From assembly GCF_021869535.1 (NCBI RefSeq), contig NW_026262690.1:90379995-90443994 (forward strand): DNA of 64,000 nt, read 5' to 3'. How positions within the stretch are numbered: the stretch's first letter is position 1; each line of letters starts with the position of its first letter. Shown here piece by piece: positions 1-12,700 of the stretch. This stretch comes from Mytilus californianus. Taxonomy: Eukaryota; Mollusca; Bivalvia; Mytilida; Mytilidae. Both the position numbers and the translations under genes were made by a program. The notes under the pieces are model-generated. The model worked only from the letters and a program-made list of their open reading frames with translations. It was not told where the DNA came from and did no database searches.

Positions 1-539
1 TTGTGTCAGGATTTTTCATTTTCTGTTTTGTGCATTTGCCTAAACTTTCCTTTTCACCCCTACATCTTCATGATTATGTTAATTTTGTTTTACAAAACTT
101 ATCAAATCAAGTGAAAGTACATGCATTTTAAAGGGCTACAGCTAGATAAGTGTTAACTTGAATGTGAATTATTCATGCACGCAAAATTGCAAACAACTAT
201 ACAGAAACCAGAAATTTGAAGGAACATGTAAGACAAGGCAAAAATGGCATAATCACTTAAAAAACTACATGCTCAATAAGTCAAGATTATTTTTTAACAA
301 CTATTTTCCACCATAATCTAAACAATTACACTCACGAGACAAACTCAAAATATTACTAAAAATCAATCAACCATAAAATGTAGGTCATAGTGACCAAAAC
401 ATAATTTAAAAGTATGAGGACTAACATGACTAAAGTCATGAAATATAATGAACCAAGTACAATAACTTGTCAGAAATTGACCTAAATAACAATATAATAA
501 AGTCATTCAAGCATGAAATGTTGCTGTATACCACAAAAC

Positions 540-540
<1 letters not shown>

Positions 541-570
<30 letters not shown>

Positions 571-571
571 G
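541..571. repeat. (TA)n microsatellite
   Basis: About 15 TA units at the window's left end, in the last visible intron of tada2b. The rest of 1-798 is AT-rich intron in which I see no exon. Confidence 0.9.
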
Positions 572-798
572 TTGTGAAATATCATTTGCATACCACCAGT
601 TTTTTTTAAGTGTATGGAAAGAAATTTTAGTTCTATGTTTATGTGTTTGCTTTGTAATAACGGTGACCCCTCCTACACTAATAGAAAATACCCCACAATG
701 AAGCAAACATAAGAAAACAGTAAAAAAAAAAAAACATGTTCCTCCCTCAGCTGGAGATGGAAACATTCTTAATTTTAAGTGGCAACATTTTTACATAC

Positions 799-3700
799 CA
801 TCTAGTTTGGTAATACCATGTTTTCTGTATTTCAATAATTCTTGTATTCTTTCTTTCAGATCTTTCTCTTCTAAAATGAAAATAGATCGTAAACTGATTT
901 TTTTAATCAAGTGCCACATTAGTAAGGGTATCTGCTTTTGTTCAAATTAATTCATCATGTTTCAATGCACCTACATGTAACTCAAACTTTTCTTATGTTC
1001 CATATGTTGTTATGAATCTTGCGATTTTTTTTACCACAAAAAAAAACTCAAACTAGAACCTTCTCACCAGACGCCAACAAGAATATATAGCCACTTCTAT
1101 AATGAGAAGGCGCTGGCGGTGGATTGGACATGTCCTACGGAAAGAGAAAGGGATATCACTAAGAAGGCACTACACTGGACCCCAGAAGGTAAAAGAGAGG
1201 AATACCTAGAATGACACAGAGGCGAAATTATGTGGCAGAGGCTAGTCAACATCAACACAGATGCCAAAGGAATCCAGGGCAATAAGTAAGTATATGTTGT
1301 TACTGTATTCCCATCCTCTTTTCATTGAACGTGACCTCACCAATCTTATCTCCAAAATTGTACTTACATGAGCAACATGACAGGTGCCACATGTACCTTA
1401 GATCAACCCCAGTTTTTTGGTGGGATTCATGTTGCGTAGTCTTTAATTTCTATGTTTTGTTTTGTAGACTGTTGTTTGTTTTTTGCTACGGCATTGCAAA
1501 TTGTTTTGACTTATATGAGTTTGAGAATCCCTTTGGTATCCTCTGCCTCTCTCTTTTACAACATTTGACAGAAAAAAGTTCATAATTTTAAGACTGTTCT
1601 GTTCTCTATTATGTGCCATCTATCCACAATGCCTTAACAAGATGAATATACTCATCCTTAAAACATAAATCTAACTAAGTTCCTTTAACAATTGGGTATT
1701 TAAAACCATGCTTATGAAATATCCCAATTACAAGTAGCGACTGGTGAGACAACTAGATATCATTGAGATGGAAGCCATCTCTGTGGGCCCCGCTTTGAAT
1801 AATGTGTGGTAAAAAATTTGTATCTTTATCATTGGACATGGGTTGTCAAATGAAACCAAAGTTTTTGACCTTGACCTTTCACCTAGGAAGTTGTACATAA
1901 ATTATGACACACCCTCTGGCGTTGGTTTATATACATACCAAGTATAAACTTTGAAATCATAACGGTTCTCAAGATATAGAGCGGACACGATCTTTACCAT
2001 AGGACATGGGGTTGTCAACTAAAACCAAAGTTGTTGACCTTGACCTTTGACCTAGGAAGTTGAACATACATTATGACACACCCTCTGGTGTTGGTTAATA
2101 TACATGTCAAGTATAAAGTTTGAAATCATAACTGTTCTCTAGATATAGAGCGGACACGATTTGTTACGGACGGACAGATTGATCACTATAGGGCGGCCGC
2201 CATTCGGCTGGGCCCTAAATACTCAAAGACTGTGGTCTTCTGAACTATTACAATGAACATGATGAAAGGTGTGATTTCAAAAATCAAGGTTAAACAAAAC
2301 AAATTAATTAAGTTTCCTATTTATCAGTTTTTATACAATCATACATGTACTGTTGATATAAATGATTTCAAGGGAAAGATTTACATCTTATTCTATAAAA
2401 CTGTTGTATCTGTAAAAGAGGGACGAAAGATACCAGAGGGACAGTCAAACTCATAGATCGAAAACAAACTGACAACGCCATGGCCGAAAATAAAAAGACA
2501 AACAGACAAATAATAGTACAGATGACACAACATAGAAAACTAAAGACTAAGCAACACGAACCCCACCAAAAACTGGGGGTGATCTCAGGTGCTCCGGAAT
2601 GGTAAGCAGATCCTGCTCCACATGTGGCACCCGTCATGTTGCTTATGTTATTACAAATCCGGTAAATAGTCTAATTCGGTAGGTCACATTTGTGAAAAGG
2701 GAAGGGTATTGTAGTTACGACATAAGGAACATATCCGATATCGTAAATTATACATAAAAATAAGAAGACGTGGAATGATTGCCAATGAGACAACTCTCCA
2801 CAAGAGACCAAATGACACAGAAATCAACAACTATAGGTCACTGTACGGCCTTCAACAATGAGTAAAACCCATACCGCATAGTCGGATATAAAAGGCCCTG
2901 AAATGACAAATGTAAAACAATTCAAACAAGAAAACTACCTGATTCATGTACAAAATAATGAACGAAAAACAATTATGATCTACAACAACAAACGACAACC
3001 ACTGAATTACAGGCTCCTGACTTGGGACAGGCACATACAGAATGTGGTGGGGTTTGTTTATTTTAACCCTATTAATTCTGCAGTTAAATAGCAATTGCTG
3101 ATGTGCTCCCTTTGGTGCAAATTTGTAAACCATTTAAATTTGGCCAATTGTACATATTTAAAATAAATTGAGCAATTTCTGTTATTACCCAAAAATCAAA
3201 TAGTTGCACAAGTAAACATCAACCACTATATTTTCTTTGCCACTTTTTTTTACGATGACAATAAATAAATCTTACTTTGTATATTTTCTAAAAAAGTCTC
3301 ATGTTCAGACAGGGTATGGAACTGTGCAAAAACCTTCATTTTATCTTGGAATTCTCTGTAAAATATTCAAAACATAAATGCAGCAAGAAATATCTTTAAA
3401 GAAATAACAATTAAACAAGACGATGAAAACATATTACATGGTAAATCATGTTCAAATGAGGCCAGACAACAAATTTCAAGAAGCTCTTATTTGTGGTTCA
3501 CTTGAAAAATGTGGCAAATATTTCATACATGACAATCATGCTTTAAAAAATATAAGTATTCTATAAATAGGAAGTTGATGAGCTATAAACCTGAAAACAC
3601 ATCACACGGCATGGCATGCTGTAATGAAGAATGGTAACAAATTTAAGGTAGCTCTGATTTGAAGTTCCTGAGAAAAATTTCATCATAAATTTCATAAGAT

Positions 3701-6700
3701 TGATGGACATACCGACAGACAGACAGTGGTAAAACAGTATATCCTTCTCCTTTGGAGAGTGTAAAAAAAATCATTGTACTCAAGTTGTTGCCATATATCA
3801 TTCACTGGCTGAGGAAATAAAATAGGTGGGAGTTTACAATTTTCCGATCGACCCTAACGATTTCAAGATGATTTCGTCAAAAACTTAACGCTTACATCAG
3901 TTGTAGCAGCCATTAACTTATTTCATCAAAAATATGTGACAGAAATGATCAAACCTGTGTTGAACATTTTGGACCTGTTGAAAAGATCTGACCTGCATCT
4001 TTAATACTACTGAATAATTTTTTTTTGCATTGATCAAAAAGAAATGAACGTCAACAAGTCTAATGGATGATATTTATCTAGAGGACCATTCTAATTAAGT
4101 TTCAAATTTTATATTTATTTCAATTCCAACCTAAATAATCTGTACAACTTTCAGACTTTATTTAGTTACCAATAAATAGGGTATCAAAATATATTGTACC
4201 TTTCTTCTTTATGAATTCTTTTCTTTGGAGTTTGAAATTTTTGTTTCCCTATAGTAGTAGCACTTTGTAAAAGATTGTATCCTCTCGCAAGTCGTTTTCT
4301 TCTTTCTCTTTCTTTTAATCTAGTTCTGTACTTTTCTACCTGTGAAAGTTTTACCGCTGAAAAAAATAAGCATTAAAACATTGAACATCATGATTCATAA
4401 AACTTTCTATACTTTTTTCAGATTGTTTCAATTCAGGGAAAACTGACTAAAGATATAAGTTTAAGTATCAAGTCAATTTTTGTTTTGTTTAGTTCAATAC
4501 TTGGGAGAAAATTCAATGTTTGTGATGGGTTAATGAATACCATTTCTTTCAAGTGTCAGTGATGTGTTTGTATGTTGCTGTTTAAGGCCACTTTCAGCGA
4601 CTTTGGCTCTATTATGGCGTTCAATTTTTCATTGGTCGAGGACATGAAAGTATCCAGAGAGAACCACTGACATGACTGACATTTGACAGGTTTACTGGCA
4701 ATCTAGATGTCAATAAAGATTGGAGTCCAACATACCTTGCCACAAATAGGATTCGAACTCACGACCTCATAGATGACAGGCCTGAGATAACTGTAAATGA
4801 AACACTTAAAACCACTTGGTCCCCTCAAAATGTGTGGGTCTTTTAACCTGCATGCAAGTGCTAAGCATAAAAAATCTAATGAAAATATAAGAAGAATGTG
4901 TCTGACGATACGAATGCCCCCAATGCTTTCCGATTTTCAAAGTTAAAAAGGGGCACAACTCTAGAACGCTTTGTGTATGAGTTGCATAAAATTTGCATGA
5001 GAATAAGATTGTTGAAACCAAAATGGGACAGACGGAAGGTCAAAGGTAACACTTAATGACCCGTTGCCTACAGCAGGGGGATAAAAATGTATTTTAATCA
5101 AATGCATCTGAAAATACATATGATTATTTCAACCGAAATAGTATTCTGTAAAGTGTTAGTATAAAATTTTAAAGATATTTGAATTTGAATTTCTGTTGAC
5201 TTCTTCACCATGAATTTTTTCAAACCCCTGATAGAAGGAACCAACATCTATTCATTAATGTACATGTATTATCTGTAACAGTATTCACCATATCCGTAAT
5301 ACTCACCTATATCAATGTCTTCGTCATCATAATTATTGGCTAAACTACTAATTAAAATTTCAGCATCATTGTCGTGTTCCTTCAAAATACACAAACAAAT
5401 TAAACTTGCTGCACCATAAAGACAGCAATGTCACAATAAATAAATACAAAAATCCTAGAAAATGACATTTTTATGATTTTTTAAAAAAATTGTTCGACAG
5501 TAACTGTTGTTGTTAAAAGTTTTATAGTTTTTTTCTATCAAAATTGACTCGTGCATAAAATCTACTCATGATTTTGATAAGGAATTTTGAGGTTAGAGTA
5601 CATAAAATCTACTCATGATTTTGATAAGGAATTTTGAGGTTAGATAAGTGTCTTTAAGAGCATCTATAAATCTTTAATTTAAGGGATGTCAACTCAGTGA
5701 AGAGTACTTGCTGGGAAAAATATCTACGAAATGAGAATACAATTATACACAATTTATTCTTTGTGGGTCATTGTCTGATGAATGTTAAACTTTCTAAATA
5801 GTCATAGGAATTATATACCATAATAAATTTACTACATGAATTAATTAAGTAAACAACAATCTAATAAATAATTCAATAAATACTTACCAAATAGTTACAT
5901 TTTGTAATCGTAAAGAAAACACATCAAATTTACAACATCAAATTTACAACAGTGTGATGATTAGAAGTCACACATACTTTTAACCACTAAGGGTCACCAT
6001 AGGGTGCAACAGATTTGATATGATATTGTCTATTCTTTAAGGGAGTGTCCTGTGTTAGGTAAACAGTCCTGCAGGTGAAACATCTTAACCTCTAAAATGC
6101 AGTTAATTGCCCTGGGTACAAAAGTCATCTGAGTACAGATGATGCAAAGTCAGATTTGGACTTGTACGAAATCCTATGAAACTTTGTATGACAGAGTCAA
6201 TGTCTGATAAAGGAACAACTAAGGTCAGTAAAATTCAAAGAACAAGAATGTGTCCATAGTACATGGATGCCCTACTCGAACTATCATTTTCTATGTTCAG
6301 TTGAAAGTGAAATTTGGGTCAAAATTCTAATTTGGCATTAAAATTAGAAAGATCATATCATAGGGAACATGTGTACTAAGTTTCAAGTTGATTGGACTTC
6401 AACTTCATCAAAAACTACTTTGACCAAAAACCTTTAACCAAAAGCGGGACAGACGAACGGATAGACGCACAGACGGAAAAACATAATGCCCCTAGGTGGG
6501 GCATAAAAAGATGCTAAAACTCACTCTTTCAAAATCATCCCTTAGAGGCATATATCCAAGTTCTTGTTGTTCAGGAAGACTAAGTTCTACAGGTGATACA
6601 GGTTGTGTTATACTTGGAGACAAAGGACCTAAAAAAAAATAAGAAATTCTGATTAGAGCTTTTAATGATATAATACCTTTCAGTTGTCATTAACATATCT

Positions 6701-9700
6701 GACAATCTCATAAATTTACCATTTTTACTGTGACTTGATTATCAATGTTCACTTTCCACCTACTGCAGTTTTTTTTCAAAATTCTGACCAAATTGCAATT
6801 TGTTTCATCAAATCACACTGTTCAACTGGTCAGAAAATTTAATAAACTGCTGAAAAGAAATAAACTCAAGTCTTCAAAGTGATAGAATAAACCATACTTA
6901 CAATCCTATAAGATTTGAATTCCACTTCATGGCTAATGTTAGAGTGTTGCTAAAAATTGCTATACATATTGTTATTGTAATGAGTCATTTGAAAGATGAG
7001 AAGTAGTCATTTTTGAGCTGCTTAGCTACAAAAATGTCTTAACTATTAAAGTTTTCATACTATTCCTTTTAAGAAATATACAAGAATCAGACATCAGTCT
7101 AAATTAAAACATTTTATTTACAGTAAAATGTATGTGTTGTCTATAAGTTTCTAGGTGGAGATAATCTAATATCTAATTTTCATATTGATTTGATTCAATG
7201 TCTTATCTATCTTTAAAACTTCGTGAATTCATATTTCAGCTAAAAGTATATTTCACAGAGTATTTTAAATTTCAAAACTTAAATTGGACACTTTTTTTAC
7301 AATTTAAAAATTACTTCCTAACCTTTTTAGCGACCCATTACAATAAATATATCCTTTAAAATTTTAGTCCATTCTATTGTTATCATGAAGTGCAACTAAA
7401 ATCTTATAGAATTGTAAGTTTCCCAAGCGGCGTCAACATTCAATCACCTTAGTCTAATTAAAGTGCTTGTGGAGCACTGAAGGGCAAAGATTGCTTTCAT
7501 TTAACCTAATATATACTTTGAACTGGAGTTATCTTCCTTTGTTCATAATTGTACATTTGTAGTTGAACCTATTTTGATAACTGTTGCATACACCATGCAC
7601 ATCTTATGTATTTTTTTTAATAAAACAGTTTCCTTGACAAGTATGGTATATTCAAATACACATCTTTTTGTAAAATTGAATATCTGAGCTTCACATATCA
7701 TTTAAAGGGGCATTAGCTGTCAAATTCATGTTCACCGATTTCACTCAAATTTTCATATTTTATTTATAACATACTAAAACGTATATCCAAATTATAAATA
7801 GTCTAAAATAAACAATTTACACTGCATGGGCTCAATAATATGTATCAGCATTCCGTGTGTATATCAGTCTAGATGCCATATAATTAACCATCAAAGTGAC
7901 CTCGGCCCTGCGTTCTCCCCAGAATTTTTAAATAGCACCATGGAAATTAACATAGCACTGGTTTTCCAAAAAACATAGCACCATGGCCCCAATACATTCT
8001 ATTATAAAATCATCCAAGATAGCACCATGGTAGAAAATATAGCACCAGGGAAGCAAAGTGCTTTAAAAAGCCCTGGGGAGAACACTACTGCTCAGAAGAC
8101 TGCTGATGGTCATATTCATATAACCCGATATAAAAAAAAATATAGATATAAATAGATGGCGAACACATGCAATTGGATTTTTCTAGGTCTGTTTGATTTC
8201 ATATAATAGATTAAAAAAGTAAGTTAATCATAGTTTTTACCTGTATAAGAATGAGTTTTTGTGGATCAAATCAGTCAACCAAATGGTTTACTCTTGTTTC
8301 ACTTTCAATGTTGACATCCTTTTCCTTTTAATAGCTGAACACGCCGTTTATGTGTGACACATCTCAGCTAAGGGGTTAAATTGAAGGTCACACAAATAAG
8401 GATTCAATGAGGTTGAATTATTTACTTGCAAGTGAATAATTAATCAGTGATGTTTCTCAGCTTATTTTGAAAAAATTGAACCCAACAGGACGCTAAAAGA
8501 AAATTATTATTTCGCTATTTCACTTTCATTAATGATTGAAATAACCATTACAATTAATTTGCCAAATACCATCACATATAGTGAAAAATCCTGAATCAAC
8601 TATGTTATCTTTGCACATACCTCCATTGGGACATGTATGATCTTTTATTGCGTCTGCAGCATCTGGTCTGATTGTGACTGAAAATTAAAGAAGAATACTA
8701 GTTTACAATTCCTTTAAACTTGTTGAAATTGCCTATGTATTCAGTGTTCTCCCCAGGATTTTTCGATAGCACCAGGGTAACGCGTGTCAAAATGATTTGT
8801 ACAATATGTTGTGTCGAGTTGCATCGCTTTTTTTTCTTGTTAGTTTTTGTGTCATTACCTTTTTGTCTTTTGTTTTGTTTACTGTGTTATGTAGACTTTT
8901 GGTCAAAAAATTACTGGTAAAAAAAGAAGTAAATCAATAAACAGTTTGTATACTTTAATTTCTTTTACAGCCGATTTCATTGAGTGTGTAGGAATAGGTA
9001 TTATCTTTGGTTAGCTTGCTTGTTAGCTGAACCGTGAAGTCATTATTAGGTTAGGTAAACTACCCTCCTTTATGAGTAGACTAGTCCCACAGATAACCAA
9101 TTCTATCTGTCTGTCGGACTAGTCTACTCATAAATGAGGGTAGTTTACCTAACCTAATGACTTCACGATTTAGCTAGCAAGCAAGCTAACCAAAGATTTT
9201 ACCTTTTCCTACACACTCAATGAAATCGGCTGTAAGAATAAATGAAAGAAAGCACTATTAGTCTTTAAACTAAAGTCATTTTTTATATTTTGATCAAGCC
9301 AATTTTGTCCTGATACTTGTAGTTACACTACACATTCCCCATTTTTGTTAGATTACACCATAACAATTAAATTTAAACAAGATTAAATTTGAATGCAGAA
9401 CCTTTAGTAAATTAAAAACTATTTTCCATAGCTTTAGACATGATTCTTTTAAACAACAATAAAATTATTATTAGAATCTTTAATGTGTTACTCCGTAGAC
9501 AGACATGAAGAGTAAATTTATAGTACACACTATACTTATACATGGCAAAAATATCTCAAACACAATTTTACAATTGCCGATCGCCCACAAGACTAGAAGG
9601 ACACCGGATTTTATTATAATCTATCATTAATACACATACTAATTTTATGCAAATAATATCTATATACATATAAACAATATTCAAGCTTTCAATATGAATT

Positions 9701-12700
9701 GAAAAAAATTACTCTGTCATAAACGAACCCGCCGGCCAGGAAAAACCAACAACCAAGTTACCTTAGTCGATATAGAAACCTGTGTCCAAACCCTAATGCT
9801 CAGAAGATCGTCTCGAGAGGTGTACATTGGACAGAACTGAAAATTGGCTTATGTTTACATAAACAAAATACAACAAAATGTATACTGTTAAGCAATATAC
9901 CTACATATAGTACAAAATAAGAAAGAATCAAACAATAATGAACCAACATTATATCTGAACTTGACCAGTTCGAAGTTGGCGAGAGAATGGTCTAATTGGG
10001 AAATTAACCCGCGAAAAATGACCACTCACGTCATACTACAATTAATATCACGTGTCCATACATATATATGAAAGAACCATTAGTACAATAATTTTCTTCT
10101 ATACTTCGAAACGCAGAAAATTATAATTATCTATCTATAAACCCATTTATCATATCTAGCTGAGTTCCAATCAGTGTCTAAAGACTGGGTCTTCTTCATC
10201 ACAAATCAGATACAGGTTTGAAAATACTACCAATTATTATAGTATGTCTGTGCATTTATGAAAGTATGATTATCAAAAATAATTTGCAATATATTTTTGT
10301 TGGTATGTTCAAAGAAAGTTTTTATCCTTAAGGTAACATTCTTATATAATTTTGCATTCAATTTGTACTTTATTTCTATTTTCAATGATAGATAATATTT
10401 TAGGAGCACACATTTGTAATAAGCTAAATCAGGGGAAGTAACTCAACACATTTAAAATACGCAAATTATTTATGACCAAAGGCTGGATTAATAGAGTTAA
10501 TCATTTTGTTAATTAACAAATGTCTGCTTGTCCCTTACAAGTCTGATCATTAATTATGATCTCTTAATTAATTAAAACACAAAAGAATCATGTACACTTT
10601 GATTAGGGACTTTCCGTTTTGGATTTTCCTCAGAGTTCAGTATTTTTGTGATTTAACTTTGTACATTGATTAAATCCAATCTCAAAAGGTAAATCGATCA
10701 TGTGGTGTAAACAATCTAGTTGTCAGAACTGGATTGAACTGGTTTGAACTAGTCAACTTTCATTTGAAATTTTATACTCCATGGAAAAGGATTAACAAGT
10801 CGTTTTAAACTTTACCGAAAATTTTAGCACCACGGAGAAAAATTATACATCGCGGCAAAAACGATACCACCATGATAGAAAATTATACATCGCGGGCCCA
10901 CCGTCCTTTAAGGGCCTGGGGAGAACAATGTGTATTTACAACAAATCAGTTTGTCAATGAACAAAGTAACAATTTTCAACACATTTATCATCTATTGTGT
11001 CACTTTAATGAAACAAGTTAGCAATTAAAACTACTGATACATTTTAAGTTAGTGTTCAAAGAAATCCTCAAAAAAACGTTGTGATCAGCCCTAAAGACAA
11101 AACACATACCCTTACATTTAAACTAAGTACTGTCTCCTATAAATGTGACTATTGTTTTTTTCTTTTTTTTCTACAATTCTGACTACTCTTCTCTTATTTT
11201 AGCCATGAAGTCATTAAGTTATTTCTTATCTATCACCAGTTTCATTTTCAATTCTGGGCTTTTATACAGTAGAAAATTTATTTTTGCAGATAAAATAAAT
11301 AATAAATCATGTCTAATAACAAATACCTTTTCCAACACTTCCTGATACAAAAAATGTTACATAATGGTCTTCACACTCTGAAAGTAAACACAGAAAAAAT
11401 GTTACATAATGGTCTTCACACTCTGAAAGTAAACACAGAAAAAATGTTACATAATGGTCTTCACACTCTGAAAGTAAACACAGAAAAAATGTTACATAAT
11501 GGTCTTCACACTCTGAAAGTAAACACAGAAAAATTGTTACATAATGGTATTCACATTCTGAAAGTAAACACAGAAAAAATGTTACATAATGGTCTTCACA
11601 CTCTGAAAGTAAACACAGAAAAAATGTTACATAATGGTCTTCACACTCTGAAAGTAAACACAGAAAAACTGTTACATAATAGTCTTCACACTCAGATAGT
11701 AAACACAGTAAAAGTTAACAATTAGGAATTTCAAAGCGTTTGATGTTAATAGAGAGACAGAGAGATGTAAAATAAGTCTTTACTTCTTCTACATTCAGGC
11801 TTTCTTTCAAAATAACAGAGGTACATGTAGGAAGAAGCAAAATAGTCAACAATATTACATTAAAAAAATGTTCCATGTTTTGCACATATATTATCTGTCG
11901 ATGGTTCCATTGGCATAAACACAAAATTTTTTTTTTTCTTTCAAACTTTTTATTTAGGTGGTGCATAACACTACAGGGAGATAACTCTGTAAAAATCAGC
12001 TAAACGTTTGAATCACATTCTATTATTGAGGAAATATTAATCTTCTCAATGATCAAAATTAGTGTTTGTCAAACTGCTATATATCCAATGAATTTTTTCT
12101 AATAAAGTGTGTTTCAAGTTTTTTGGAATTTTTATATTTTTGTCAAAGGGTCAAAGTAAATATTTTGTCAAAATTTTGTGAAAATTAAACGAGCCAAATT
12201 AATTTAGTCAAGGTGTTTGGTACCACCTTAATATCAGACAGAAATGAAGGCTTGAGAGACAATGCAATGCAATTTCCAATATAATTAATATTACAAGGGC
12301 ATACACATGTAGCTCTTTAAAAAATAATTGGTTGACACTGATTTTTAAACTTGTCCAAGACATTCTTGATATAAGCCTATGATATAACTTTCATAAAAAT
12401 CCGGCAAGAATTGTACACATGAGAGTGCTAACAATGCAATTTTCCATATAATTTATGATTCCAAGGGACACAACTCTTTTGAAAATCATTGATCGGTACT
12501 GATTTTTAATCTCATCCAAGACATTGCTGAAATAAACCTACAATATAAGTTTCATAAAAATCTGGCAAGAATTGTACAAATGAAAGCGCTACCAATGCAA
12601 TTTTCCATATAATTAATGTTTCCAAGGGTCATATCTTTTTTAAATATTGTGCATCAGCAAAAGAACTTAGTATGCTAAGCGGTGTATGAGAATTCTGACA

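Noticed and set aside
2180..2215. cactatagggcggccgc resembles a T7/NotI cloning-vector junction
   Set aside because: It is continuous with a dispersed repeat ending in GC-rich gggcggccgcc ... gggccct that I recall from bivalve genomes, so vector contamination is unlikely.
8720..8920. 66-codon ORF near tada2b exon 6
   Set aside because: Lies on the opposite strand, begins inside a MITE end, is very hydrophobic/T-rich and has no homology that I recognise.
11309..11725. 138-codon plus-strand ORF with an internal 15-residue repeat
   Set aside because: It is the antisense translation of the 45-bp minisatellite; the meaningful reading is the minus-strand tada2b exon and acceptor copies.
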